Shown piece by piece: positions 46,642 through 59,640 of a stretch of DNA of 64,000 nt. Origin of the DNA: Delphinapterus leucas (lineage: Eukaryota > Chordata > Mammalia > Artiodactyla > Monodontidae); contig NW_022098001.1 of NCBI RefSeq assembly GCF_002288925.2, forward strand, positions 18,432,739 to 18,496,738. Reading direction: 5' to 3'. The first letter of the stretch is position 1. Every line of letters begins with the position of its first letter. Both the position numbers and the translations under genes were made by a program. Below the pieces are notes generated by a model. It had not been told where the DNA came from. It was given only the letters and a program-made list of their open reading frames with translations, and searched no databases.

Positions 46642-46647
46642 AGCAGA
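46410..46647 (+). mobile_element. CHR-type SINE
   Basis: The body and A tail (about 27 A) are at 46425-46632. Direct repeats aaaaaattaagcaga (46410-46424) and aaaaaatcaagcaga (46633-46647) differ at one base. Two bases are missing in the ccggga(ag)atccc segment relative to its siblings. Confidence 0.95.
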
Positions 46648-46878
46648 ATTTTTATAGTTATATTCTTTAGCACTTTTATTATGTAATATGTTAAAATAAT
46701 AATAATTAAACAATGTTAATGATTAAATAATAACTTAATTATTATAATTAAATTAATTAAACTTAATTTCTTATGTTAAATAAATAATGTTAAAGTCCAA
46801 GAGGAAGTTTTATCTAGTATGTGCAAGCAATTTTGAGGGGATTGCCTAGCCAGACCAATGTTTTAGGAGACATTGCTT

Positions 46879-47125
46879 AGAAAATAATTTTCCAGGGGCT
46901 TCCCTGGTGGCGCAGTGGTTGAGAGCTCGCCTGCCGATGCAGGGGACGTGGGTTCGTGCCCCGGTCCGGGAAGATCCCACATGCCGCAGAGCGGCTAGGC
47001 CCGTGAGCCATGGCCACTGAGCCTGTGCGTCCGGAGCCTGTGCTCAAAAAAGGGAGAGGCAAAAAAAGGAAAAGGCCCCCGAACACAAAAAAAAAAAAAA
47101 AAAAAAGAAGAAAATAATTTTCCAG
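46879..47125 (+). mobile_element. CHR-type SINE with exact 17-bp duplication
   Basis: The SINE is at 46896-47108 with an A tail. The repeat agaaaataattttccag is identical at 46879-46895 and 47109-47125. Its 3-prime body is rearranged (aaaaaagggagaggcaaaaa in place of the usual ccgcaacgggagaggccaca). Confidence 0.96.
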
Positions 47126-49264
47126 AAGAATAAAGGTAATACAAGCTAGTCCTCCATGAATGTAAAGAAGTTTCTTAAGATATATATATCAAAGTAGTAG
47201 ACTATATACATTAAATTTGTACAGTGTTACATATCAAATTTATCCAATTAAAAAACAGGAAAAATTAGATTTTTTTTCTATTGACACTTCAAGGTTTGGC
47301 AGTAAAATTTTAAGAGTGCAGAGGCTGCATTTTAGACAAGAGAATAGTAGTAAATCCTTTCAAAAGCACAGGTATTTGCATTCATTCAAATAGATTATGA
47401 CAAACATTTCTAATAATAAATATTTTTCTATTTTTAGTTTGCTGCATTTAAATGAGTACTTACAGATAACAACAAAACCAGATGTGTTAGGTTGCTGGCT
47501 GTATAACTTACTAATCATACAACAGAGTCTTAGTTGTTTGTTAGTAATAATTGAATTTATCATATATAATCTGTGCTAAAATGATAAAATTGGACTAAAT
47601 AATCTCCCATAGGTTGGTCGTCTAAAATTCTAGATTTTCTGTGCCAGTGTGTTAGCCTTCAAGCTTGGATTTTGAGTTACTCTTCTCTTAAGGGTTTCAT
47701 AATTGCTTCCTCAGCCACTTTGCTTCTCTTAACAATGAAAAACTTGTTTGTTATTTATAAATAAAATTTGAAATGACATTACAAGTTCAACAACTACCCT
47801 AAAACTAATTTCAAAAACATGAAAAAGTACTTAGTAAGATTTCTGTATTCTTCACTTCTTACTGTTCTGTGCCAATTTCTGTAGAAATCTATGTAAATCT
47901 GTTTAGCACATTAATTTAAGCATTTTTTCTATTAAGAATAAATTAATTTGTTATAAAATAAATGATAAAAGAGTTAAGGCTTCTTGAAAAACAATGTAGC
48001 CTTCGTTTGACATTCTAGATATTGAAAAATAATCATTGTGAAAAGAGTGAACATTCATGTAAAGTTTCATTTCTAGTTTATTTACCTTGGGACTTTATAT
48101 TCCTACTGTGACTGAGAGAGATTATTCAAGGTTAAGTAACTTTCAGGAGGTTTGAAATAAAAATGAAGAAAAAGAAGTCCAAACAAACTCAGATTTATTT
48201 TTGTTCTTTTTTAAAAGCTAATCATTAAAAAATTAAAAAGAAAAAATAGTCAAGTAACAGATACTTTCTGAAAGTTTTCCTCTATTATGTGGAAAACATT
48301 TGAATATGCATAACTTTTTGAAGCCCTACTATACCTAGAACTTGAGAGTTATGAAGAAAACTGAGTGACCTGGAATCCTAAGCAAAAATTAATTTTAGTG
48401 AAAGAAAAGTTATTTTGATGATAAAACTGCTAATGTACTACACGGAATTATACAAAAGAAATATACACTTTACAAGAAGATATATAGAAAAGCAAATGAT
48501 GGAAGGTGAGGAAGGTATTTTGAAATATATTTTTTGTGGTAAAGAGTTACTTTATTTTTTTTTAATTTTTAAGTTTTACTTTAAATGTATATTGTACCTC
48601 CTTTCAAAGACTTTACTACCAGTAAGCTGTTTCAAGCATCTGAATAACAATACTGTGAGGAAGGTAACCCATTTTATTACCTACATTACAGGGAAGAAAA
48701 TTGAAAGAAAGTTGTCTGTAGAAGAAATGTATTTTGTTACATAGAATAAGCTACTATAGAACAGAAAGCAGCTTCCTGACATTAGTTCTACCTGTATCTA
48801 ATTTGTTTAGTTTATTTACTTTGTGCATTTTCTACATAAATAGAATAGTTGCATTTTTAGTAATGAGTCTGAATACTCATGTATTTAAAAAGCTAATCAT
48901 CACTATTTAGAGGAAAAACAACATTGAAGGTACATGAAATACGTTTTTATTTTCTGGCAGTGGACTGAAACATAAAGGTGAATGAAATGACCCGAATTTC
49001 AACATTACATCCAGTTTTCATTGTAAAGCAAACCTAGATTGCATCAGAACGTTGAAAAAATCGTGGGAACTGTTTCAGAGGGGAATCCCAACCTTTATTT
49101 TAAGGGAGGGGGAGATGTGTTGGAGGGGAAAAGCTCTTATAACTATGAAAAGGTTGATGGCTTCTGCTGTGATCCCTGAGGACATTTGAACTAAAAGAAA
49201 CATCTTATCAGATTGGATAGTTTTCAGTTTTTGTTTTCAACCTCTCTTCTTATTTGTTTTACAG
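47126..49264. other. End of intron 4, largely unclassified
   Basis: AT-rich. At about 48600-48725 the run gaataacaatactgtgagga, acccattttattacctacat, acagggaagaaaattg looks like a reversed MIR. It ends with a T-rich tract and the ttttacag acceptor of exon 5. Confidence 0.5.
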
Positions 49265-49317
49265 TGGATGGAACTGAGGTTCAACACTCTGGCAAAATGC
49301 CCACACTGCAAAAAAAT
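49265..49317 (+). CDS. PIP4P2: PIP4P2 coding exon 5
   Basis: A 53-nt exon: 17 codons WMELRFNTLAKCPHCKK plus AT, the first two bases of an Ile codon completed downstream. KCPHC supplies the second CxxC pair of the C-terminal zinc ribbon begun by CGHC in exon 4. The acceptor is ttttacag ending at 49264 and the donor is gtaagt from 49318. Intron 5 is phase 2. The remaining exons (the two transmembrane segments and the C-terminal tail) were looked for up to 64000 and not seen, so intron 5 is at least 14.7 kb. Confidence 0.96.
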
Positions 49318-50405
49318 GTAAGTTCTGTACCACTGGAAATAATGTTGGGAAATATTTGAGAACAATTTAAAGAGTTCAGAATTCTCACTTAAGTAAATTT
49401 TGACTTTAAGACATACTATGGGATGAATGTATGGTTAACATGTTTATGCTTTTCAAGACTAAAAAAAAGACGTCTTTGGACTGATTAATATATTCCATTT
49501 TGAAATTGAAATGATTGGGATTATCTATTCTCTAAAGGTAAATCAATTACCTTTAGAGAAAGTGAAAATTACTAAAATTATCAGTAACCTGGTAATGATT
49601 TTCAAATGTGCTAAGTGGTTATAATCTGTTGCAAATAATCTAAAATTTATATTTTTAAAATGGACTGTATAAAAAAATTGGACTGTAATCTTGGAGAAAA
49701 AGCCAAGATTTTGGGGGGTTTATAATTAGGAAGTTGGATGGCAAAGTTTTTATAATTATTTATCTCTCTTCAGTCAATTTCTCTGTATTCCTAAATGGTG
49801 TACCTAAGGAAAATAACAAAAGGCAATATAAAAATGGGAGAAACTAGAAGACATTTTGATTAAAGACATTTTATGCCATCTATGTTGGGAGACCCCCAAG
49901 TCACCCTAAGATATTTTGACTTTCTAGGAGAACTAATAGGACTTAGTATACAGTTATACTCACAGCTTTATGGTGAAAGTATGCAAAACAAAATCAGCAA
50001 AAGTAAAAGGCATTTGGGGCAAAATCTGGAGGAAACAAGGAGCAAGCTTCTAAGAGTCCTCTCCCAGTGGAGTCATAACAGGACTTCATTCCTCCAGCAA
50101 TGAATTGTTACAACATATGTGAAATGTTTTTGACCAGAGAAGCTTATTAGGTCTAATTGGAGCTGGTCACATAGGCACCTGCTGCATAGCGCATGCCACA
50201 ATTCCATATTCCCAGAAGGAAAGCAGGTATTTGGCATAAGCCATATTGGTTGTACAAGTAATTTAGGTATAGCAACCCACTCTTATCAGTAAGGGAATAG
50301 TTAGAACTTTTTTGAAATCTACGTTCCCAGGTGTCAGCCAAGGGCTTACCTTACAAGCCAACTTGTCTAAGGATAGCAGTGTTAGGCCTGCTATACTCTT
50401 TTCTG
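49318..50405. other. Start of intron 5, nothing recognised
   Basis: Unclassified intronic sequence. The open stretch at 49873-50103 has no recognisable domain. Confidence 0.5.
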
Positions 50406-50638
50406 CACAGCATCTATTTTTTTTTTGCTTGTGGTACACGGGCCTCTCACTGTTGTGGCCTCTCCTGTTGGGGAAAACAGGCTCTGGACGCGCAGGCTCA
50501 GTGGCCATGGCTCATGGGCCCAGCCGCTCTGCGGCATGTGAGATCTTCCCGGACTGGGGCATGAACCCATGTCCCCTGCATCGGCAGGCGGACTCTCAAC
50601 CACTGCGCCACCAGGGAAGCTCCCACAGCATCTATTTT
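50406..50638 (-). mobile_element. CHR-type SINE, antisense
   Basis: The reversed body is at about 50421-50623 with a short T tail. An exact 15-bp repeat, cacagcatctatttt, lies at 50406-50420 and 50624-50638. It is in opposite orientation to the SINEs upstream of exon 5. Confidence 0.95.
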
Positions 50639-53377
50639 GATAATGAAATTTTAATTCAAAAATTACTGTTTTCCACTTACATGTGTGGAAAGTAAGCAAA
50701 GGAAATTAGACTGGAATGTTTTGATAATTAATATTTAAAATAAAAAATATCAGCTCATAGTACATTTTTGTGATCCTTAGAATAATATAAATACTATATC
50801 TATTTTGAGAGTAAAATAATCCTAAGAGTGGTTTATAGGAGGAAAGAATTAAAAAGTGTCTGAGAGGTAGAATATATGTAACAAAATATCGCCATTTATT
50901 TGTGCTAGATCTGATTCCAACTAAATATAATCCTGTGGGAATAACTTCTTTACAGCACATTTCTAGCTTCAAAGGAACAGATATTTCCTTTTTTATTTAT
51001 TTGTGAAATTAATCATATGAATGCTTAACTTAGCTGAATCCAGGACAAGTCTGTACATGGAGAAGCAAAGTGGATAACCCAAAATAAGTGCACAGAAAAA
51101 TATATACTTCAGGGACATACCAAATACACGTGTGTGTGAATAATCCATATTTCTGTATGTTATCTGTATTTTCACAAAAATGAAGACAATTAAATTGCAT
51201 ATATCTTTATGAAGAACATTAAATTAGATTTTAAAAATCTTTTAGAAAATAAAAAACTTCTAATGATTAGCAGATTGTGTGCTAAGCACAGTGATTGTTG
51301 CTTTGTGTACACATATATACTAGCTGTAATCTTTACAAAAATCCTGGATAGCAAGAATTATTATCCTCATTTTATAGATGAGGAACTGCTAGAAAGGGTA
51401 AGGATTTTGCTCAAGTGATTTGCTTGGTTGGCTAATTATTTTAGAACAATGGCAATATTTTGCTAATAATAAAGAAGTATTGAATGTCTAGATATTCTAC
51501 CATTGGTTAAGGTATCACAAGACTGTATTAATGTGGAGAAGAATTTATCAATTACTTAAGGAACAACTTGCTTTCAAATTCACATGAAATAAATCAGCTT
51601 AAATATCATTCTTAGAGGAATGTGTGTAGAATTGGAATCACATGCTGAGCTTGGGAGGACCTAGGGCATGCATTACTTATTTGAGCAAAGATGCTGTTAT
51701 TACATGAACACTCATGGGTCATATCTAGATTTCTTTTCTTTTTGAATGTTTTTCTTAAAAAACTGATGAGTCATCTGTTGAAGTAAGATTCTGAGATTTT
51801 TATTTCTTTAAACTCAAATAGCAAATGTCCTAAAATTATTTTTAAGTTATAAAAGTTACTAAATCATTGCTATGAAACTAGCATGTTATTTTTATATCTC
51901 ACAAAACAAGTGGGTAATACCTTCCCCCAGGGCTCCAGAGACCAAGAAGCATTTTTTATCTCACTGTTTTTTACTCATGCAATCACTGAGGCTGTTGTAG
52001 CTGAAGGTGTGGTCTCTCTTTCAATTGGGCAGCTTGTAGCTACTGCTGGGCAGGAGATGTAGTCCTAGCATTCTGAAATGACAACTTGGATGATATTTCC
52101 ATGAAGATGTTTTAATGGACTTAAGATTAGTAGACATGATGATTTAATTCATGATAATTATCAATGAATATCATTTCTCCTACATCACTGAGGTACTTTG
52201 GGGATCTCTTCCAGTCATTTTAATCAATAGCAGACTCATTCTCAGAAGTTATCCTTTTATTTTTCTGTTTAGTGCTTTCTTTTATCATTATTCATTAATT
52301 CAACGTCCTGTGCTAGGTACTAGGTGCTCAAAATAAAGATATAACCTTGCCTTCAAGGGACTTAGTCTTGTGGGTATACGGAAGAGAATAGACCATTACA
52401 ATAAAGTTTTAAGCGCTTTGGAAGGGTATACCCAGCATGCTCTGCTCTGAAGGGCCCCTAATCCAGACTGGAGGGAAAGGGAATGTGAATGAAAGCTTCC
52501 AGGAAGGAGGGATGTTAAAGATGACTTGGAGTGATATGAAAAAAAGGGCCAATGGTTCCTTGTAGAAGGAGCAACCTGTGCAAAGGTATAGAGGTACAGA
52601 GGAGTCAAAGTATAGGTGTGCTATGAAGGAAATGGAATAGATAGGGTTTAATGTGAAGGGACAAGAGAGAGATTGGGGTCAAGAATGACCTTGTATCTGA
52701 GAGGCTGTAGAACCATTCACTAAGATAGGGAATGAAAGATCTAGAAGAACTGTGTCCAGCAGAGAGATGATAAGCTCATTTTGAATGTAGGTATAAAGAG
52801 ACTCTTAGGTTTTCTAGATTGGCTAGATCATCATCCCTTGAAATTCAGATCCATCTACCTGCTTTTCAAACCACCAATCTTGCATCAATATGGCCATGGC
52901 TTCTTCCTTCCTTTACCAAGACAACTGAGAGCTGAAAAAATTCTATGTTGATTAGCTCTTTACAAATGTAGAGCTTTACATTTCAGCTAAACCCTTGCTT
53001 GATATTCCCTATTTAAGTGTCCTTGATTAACTCTCTCCCCCATTCCTCAAAGTGGTTATCTCCAGATATTTTCTGTTCCTCTTAAACCCCCATCCCTCAT
53101 ACCCTCTTCTCTATCTCAGCAAATGAGTTGCCTTCTTCCTGTCTCTCTCAGATGTTTAAGGCTATCTGTGAACTCCCTCATCTTCACACTTCCTACCTCT
53201 AAACAATTTTTTATATCTATGCTCACTTTATTTCTTCTTAGAGGGATGCATGTCTCTTCCTTTCAAGGCATATCTCTTTAGTTCATCATGGTACCACATT
53301 TCTCCAGGAGTAAAGTAGAATTATTATCAGTCCCCACTAGGCCACTGAAATTTGCTCTGACAAAATTCATGTCCCAA
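50639..53377. other. Intron 5 stretch with MIR- and L2-like remnants
   Basis: At about 51285-51430 a reversed MIR is readable (ttattatcctcattttatag, atgaggaactgctagaaagg). At about 52280-52700 the order attaattcaacgtcctgtgc, accttgccttcaagggactt, gagcaacctgtgcaaaggta, gacaagagagagattggggt follows an L2 3-prime region. The rest is unclassified. Confidence 0.55.
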
Positions 53378-53873
53378 TTGCAAATTTTATTTTTTAAATT
53401 TATTTTTAATTGAAGTTTAGTCAAATTACAATGTTGTTATTACTGCTGTACAGCAAAGTGATTCAGTTATACATATATATATATATATATATATACATTC
53501 TTTTTCATATTCTTTTTCATTATGGTTTATCCCAAGATATCGAATATAGTTCTCTGTGCTATACAGTAGGACCTTGCTGTTTATCCATTCTATATATATC
53601 AGTTTGCATCTGCTAATCCAAACTCCCAGTCCAACCCTCTCCCCACTTGGCAACCACCAGTCTATTCCCTATGTCCCTGATTCTGTTTCTGTTTCATAGA
53701 TAGGTTCATTTATGTCATATTTTAGATTCCACATATAAGTGATATCATATGGTATTTGTCTTTCTCTTTCTTATATACTTCACTTAATATGATAATCCCT
53801 AGTTGCATCCATGTTGCTGCAAATGGCATTATTTCATTCTTTTCTATGGCTGAGCAGTATTCCATTGTATATA

Positions 53874-54072
53874 TGTACCACATCTTTTTTTTTTTTTTTT
53901 AAATATTTATTTATTAGGTTGTGTCGGGTCTTAGTTGTGGTGCGCAGGCTCTAGAGTGCTTTGCAGCATGTGGGATCTTAGTTCCCCAACCAGGGATTGA
54001 ACCTGTGTCCCCTTCATTGGAAGGTGGATTCTTAACCACTGGACCACCAGGAAAGTCCCTGTACCACATCTT
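53874..54072 (-). mobile_element. CHR-1-like tRNA-derived SINE in L1-F
   Basis: The sequence is distinct from the other SINEs: reversed it reads gactttcctggtggtccagt, ggttaagaatccaccttcca, gggttc-type B box region, then aactaagatcccacatgctg, and an (AAATA)n tail. Thirteen-base repeats tgtaccacatctt flank it at 53874-53886 and 54060-54072. It belongs to an older CHR branch. Confidence 0.9.
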
Positions 54073-56811
54073 CTTTATCGATTCATCTGTCAATGTACAT
54101 TTAGGTTGTTTCCATGTCTTGGCTATTGTGAATAGTGCTGCTATGAACATAGACGTGCATATATCTTTTTGACATAGAGTTTTGTCAGGATATATGCCAG
54201 GAGTGGGATTGCTGGATCATATGGTAGTTCTATTTTTAGTTTTCTGAGGAAACTCCATAATGTTTTCCAAAGTGGCTCCACCAAATTACATTCCCACCAA
54301 CAGTGTAGGAGGGTTCCCTTTTCTCCACACCCTATCCAGCATTTGTTACTTGTAGACTTTTTAATGATGGCCATTCTGACTGATGTGAGGTGGTACCTCA
54401 TTGTAGTTTTGATTTGCATTTCTCTAATAATGTTGAGCATCTTTACATGTGCCTATTGGCCATCTGTATGTCTTCTGTGGAGAAAGGCCTCTTTCGGTCT
54501 TCTCCCCATTTTTCAATTGGGTTTGCTTTTTTGTTGTTGAGTTGTATGAGCTGTTTGTATATTTTGGAAATTAAGGCCCTGTCAGTCACATCGTTTGCAA
54601 ATATTTTCTCCCATTCTGTAAGTTGTCTCTTTGTTTTGTTTATGGTTTACTTTATTGTGCAAAAGCTTGTTAGTTTGATTACATTTCATTTGTTTATTTT
54701 TGTTTTTATTTCTATTGCCTTGGGAGATTGACCTAAGAAAACATTTGTACCATTTACGTCAGAGAATGTTTTGCCTATGCTTTCTTCTAGGAGTTTTATG
54801 GTGTCATGTCTTATGTTTAAGAATTTAAGCCATTTTGAGTTTATTTTTGTGTACGGTGTAAGGGCATGTTCTAACTTCATTGATTTACATGCAGCCGTCC
54901 AACTTTCCCAACACCCCTTGCTGAAGAGACTTTTTCCTATTGTATATTCTTGACTCCTTAGTTGAAGATTAATTGCCTGTAGGTTTATTTCTGGGCTGTC
55001 TATTCTGTTCCATTGTTCCATATGTCTGTTTTTGTGCCAATATCATGCTGTTTTGATTACTGTAGCTTTGTAGTATTGCTTAAAGTCTGGGATGGTCGTG
55101 CTTCGAGCTTTGTTCATTTTCTTCAGGATTGCTTTGGCAATTCTGGGTCTTTTATGGTTCCATATGAATTTTAGGATTATTTGTTCTAGTTCTGTGAAAA
55201 AGGTCATAGGTAATTTGAAAGGGATCACATTAAATCTGTTGATTGCTTTCCATTTCTTTGAATCACCTTCAGTTTCCTTTATTAATATTTTATACTTCTC
55301 AGCATGTAAGTCCTTCACATCCTTGGTGAGGTTTATTCCTAAGTATTTATTTTTTGGGTTGTGATTTTAAAAGGTATTGTTTTTTTACATTCCCTTTCTG
55401 ATATTTCATTGTTGGCATAAAGAAATGCAACTGATTTCTGTATGTTAATCTTATATTCTGATATCTCTCTGAATTCGTTTATCAGTTCTAGTAGTTTTTG
55501 TGTGGAGTCTTTAGCATTTTCTATACATAGAATCATATCATCTGCATATAATGACAGTTTTACCTCTTCTCTTCCAATTTGGATATGTTTTATTTCTTTT
55601 TCTTGTCTGATTGCTGTTGCTAGGACTTCTAATACTATGTTGAAGAGAAGTGGTGAGAGTGGCATCCTTGTCTTGTTCCAGATTTTAGCAAGAAGCCTTT
55701 CAACTTTTCACCATTTCATTTTATGTTGGCTGTGGGTTTGTCATGAATAGCTTTTACTATTTTGAGATATGTCACCTCTGTACCCACTTTGGTAAGAATG
55801 TTTATCATGAATGGATGTTGAATTTTGCCAAATGCTTTTTCTGTATCTATTGATATGATCATGTGGTTTTTGTCCTTTCTTTTGTTTATGTGGTATATTA
55901 CATTGATTTGCGTATGTTGAACCATCCTTGTGAACTTGGGATGAATCCCACTTGGTCGTTGTTTATCATCTTTTTTATGTGTGGCTGGATTTGGTTTGCT
56001 AATATTTCGTTGAGAATTTTTGCATCTATATTCATCAAAGATATTGGCCTGTAATTTTCTTTTTTCATGGTGTCTTTGTCTTGTTTTGGTATCAGGGTGA
56101 TTGTGGCTTCATAGAATGTCCTTCAGAGTGTTCCTTCCTCTTTAGCTTTTCGGAAGAGTTTGAGAAGGATCGGTATAAGTTCTTTGTATGTTTGGTAGAA
56201 TTCACCTGTGAAGCCACCTGGTTCTGGACTTTGGTTTGTAGGGAGTTTTTAAATTCCAGATTCTATTTCAGTTCTAGTGACTGGTCTGTTCAAATCATCT
56301 ATTTCTTCTTTCAGTTTTGGTGGGCTATATGTTTCTAGAAGAATGTTCATTTCTTCTAGGTCTTCGAATTTGTTGACATATAATTGTTCATAGTATTCCC
56401 TTATGGTTTTTTGTATTTCTGTGGTATCAGTTTTTATGTCTCCTTTTTCGTTTCTTATTTTGTTTATTTGTATTCTCTCTTCTTCTTGGTGAGACTGGCC
56501 AGAGGTTTGTCAGTCTTGTTTACCCTTTCAAAGAATCAGCTCCTGGTTTTATTAATTTTTCTATTTTTTTAATCTCTGTTTTGTTTATTTCCTCTCTGAT
56601 CTTTATTATTTCCTTTCTTCTGCTGACTCTAGATTTTGTTTGTTCTTTTTCTAATTATTTTAAGTGATATGTTAGGTTGTTTATTTGAGATTTTTCTTGT
56701 TTTCTGAGGAAGGCCTGTATCTCTATGAACTTCCCTCTGATAACTGCTTTTGCTGTATCTGATAGGTTTTGTATGGTTGTGTTTTCATCATCATTTGTCT
56801 CAAGGTTTTTT

Positions 56812-57473
56812 TTTATTTTTTACTTATTTTTAAATTATTTTTTATTGGAGTATAGTTACTTTACAATGTTGTATTAGTTTCTACTGTATAACAAAGTGAA
56901 TCAGCTATACATATATCCCCTATTTTTTGGATTTCCTTCCCCTTTAGGTCACCACAGAGCATTGAGTAGAGTTCCCTGAGCTATACAGTAGGTTCTCATT
57001 AGTTATCTATTTTATACATAGTATCAATACTGTATATATGTCAATCCCAATCTCCCAATTCCCCCCAACCTCCTCTTTCCCCCTTGGTATCCATACATTT
57101 GTTCTCTATGTCTATGTCTCTATTTCTGCTTTGCAAATAAGATCATCTATACCATTTTTATAGATTCCACATATGTGCATTAATATACAATATTTGTTTT
57201 TCTCCTTCTGACTTACTCTACTCTAGGTCCATCCACATCTCTACAAATTATCCAGCTTTGTTCCTTTTCATGGCTGAGTAATATTCCATTGTATATATGT
57301 ACCACATCTTCTTTATCCATTCCTCTGTTGATGGTCATTTAGGTTGCTTCCATGTCCTGGCTATTGTAAATAGTGTTGCAATGATTATTGGGGTTCATGT
57401 GTCTGTTTGAATTATGGTTTTCTTTGGGAATATGTCCAGTAGTGAGATTGCTGGGTCATATGGTAGTACTATA
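56812..57473 (-). mobile_element. Nested LINE-1 3-prime fragment (L1-G) inside L1-F
   Basis: A second L1 3-prime UTR plus ORF2 end appears in the middle of the L1-F endonuclease region. It starts with a T-rich tail and tattggagtatagttacttt and runs to tgctgggtcatatggtagta, after which L1-F resumes (tttcatctttgatgtcatca). Same orientation as the host L1. The target duplication is not clear. Confidence 0.88.
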
Positions 57474-58759
57474 TAGGTATTTTGTTTAAATTTCATCTTT
57501 GATGTCATCATTGACCCATTTGTTTTTTAGTAGCATGTTGTTTAGTCTCCATGTAATCATTTTCTTCTCATTTCTTTTTCTGTGGTTAATTTCTAGTTTC
57601 ATGCCTTTGTAGTCAGAAAAGATGCTTGAGATTATTTCTATACTCTTAAATTTGTTGAGGCTTGTTTTGGCCCTAATATGCGATCAATCCTTGAGAATGT
57701 TACATGTGCACTTGTTTTTTTTGGATGTCATGTCCTGAAAATATCAATTAAGTCTAACTGTTCTATTGTATCATCTATTTTCTCTGTTGCCTTATTGATT
57801 CTCTGTCTGGAAGATCTGTGCATTGATGTGACTGGGGTGTTAAAGTCTCCTGCTATTATTGTATTCCTGTCAATTTCTCCCTTTATGTCTGTTAGTATTT
57901 GTTTTATGTATTTGGGTGATCCTGTATTAGGTACATATATGTTGATGAGTATAAAATCCTCTCCTTGTAGTGGTCCTTTTATCATTATATATGTCCTTCT
58001 TCATGTTTCTTTATGGCTTTGTTTTAAATTCTATTTAGTGTAAGTATTGTGACCCCCGCTTTCTTGTCATTTCGGTTTGCATGAAATATCTTTTTCCATC
58101 CCCTCACTTTCAATCTATTGTGTCCTTTGCCCTAAAGTGAGTCTCTTGTAGGCAGCATATCATAGGCTCTTGTTTTTTTTTATCCAATCTGCCACTCTGT
58201 GTCGTTTGATTGCAGCATTGAGTGCATTGATTTTTAAGGTACTTCTTGATAGATATGTATTTATTGCCATTTTAAACCTTGTTTTCCCATTGATTTCATA
58301 TTTCTTCTTTATTCCTTTCTTTTTCTTTTTGTTTTTACTTTTGTAGCTTGATGCTTTTCTTTTGTATTATGCTTATGTTCTCTTCTTTTTGTTTTTTGTA
58401 AATCTATGGTATGTTTTTGATTTGTGGTTACCCTGTTTATCAAAAATGTTAACCCCCTCCTATATCTACTTGCCTTAGACTGGTAGTCATATTGGCTCAA
58501 ACACATTCTAGGGGGAAAAAATCTACATTTTCTTACTATCCTCCCCCACATTTTATGATTTTGATGTCCTCTTTTACATCTTCATGTTCATCCTTTTGCT
58601 GTTCATTGTGGTTATCATAACTTTCACATAATTTTTTTTTAATCTGTGTACTGGCTTATTTAAGTGATTTATTTTCCAATTGTGATTTTCTCTTTTCTAT
58701 AGATTCTTACTTCTTTTCTATTTAGAGAAGAGCTTTCAATATTTCCTTTAGGATAGGTT

Positions 58760-59640
58760 TAGTATTGCTGTATTCTTTTAGTTTTTGCTTGCCCGAGAAA
58801 TTCTTTGTCTCACCTTCTATTCTAAATGATAATCTCGCTGGGTAGAGATTATTTGCAGATTTTTTCCTTTCAGGACTTTGAGTATATCTTGACACTTGCT
58901 TTCGGCCTTCATCGCTTCTGTAGAGGAATCAGCCTTTTGGGGGTTCCCTTGTAATTAACTCTTTGCTTTTCTCTTGCTGCCTTTAGAATCCTCTCTTTAT
59001 CTTTAACTTTTGCCATTTTGGTATGTCTTGGTGTAGGTCTCTTTGGGTTTATCTTGTTTGGGACCCTCTCTGCTTCCTGTACCTGGATATCTGTTTCCTT
59101 CTTTAAGTTTGGGAAGTTTTCAGCCATAATTTCTTCAAATACATTTTTGATCCCCTTTTCTCTTTCTTCCCCTTCTGGAATCCTTATTATTGCATAGGTT
59201 GGCATGCTTTATATTATTCCATAGGTCTCTTACATTGCTTTCATTTTTTTTTCATTTAACTTTCTGTCTTCTGTCCTGATTGCATGATTTCCATTATTCT
59301 ATCTTCTGGGTCACTTATTTGTTCTGCATTATTGTGTTATGTATTGCCTTTAGCTCAGCTTTCGTCTCTGCAAATGAGGTTTCTAATTTTTCTTGGTTCC
59401 TCTTTATAGTTTCTAGTTCCTTTTTACAATACTCTGCATTTCTGTCGATAGCCTTTCTTAATTCCTTCAGTATTTTCATTATCTCCTCTTTGAAATTTGT
59501 ATCTATTAGACTGAAGAGGTCTGCTTCGTTGTTTGTTCTTTCAGGGGAATACTCTTGGTCTTTTAACTGTGAGTGGTTCCTGTGCTTTTTCATTTTACTT
59601 ATATTTCTCTTACTCTGTGAATTTAGGAGAAACAATTATC
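58760..59640 (-). pseudogene. L1-F ORF1, broken
   Basis: The N-terminal coiled-coil part is at 59635-59315 (LKELRKAIDRNAEYCKKELE, TIKRNQEKLETSFAETKAEL). The RRM and C-terminal part is at 59205-58909 (RIPEGEEREKGIKNVFEEIM, ENFPNLKKETDIQVQEAERV, VPNKINPKRPTPRH). A frame break separates them near 59210-59310. Confidence 0.87.

Larger units (their letters stand above)
53740..58270 (-). pseudogene. L1-F ORF2, broken but with intact YADD box
   Basis: The minus-strand piece 55665-55339 (108 codons) contains [20 protein letters not shown] and the catalytic LYADDMIL box followed by [15 protein letters not shown]. Endonuclease N-terminal remnants are at 57985-57728 (NIYVPNTGSPKYIKQ, TIIAGDFNTPVT). Thumb and C-terminal pieces are at 55318-55043, 55021-54686 and 54440-54141. 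Frameshifts and two insertions prevent a full product. Confidence 0.88.
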
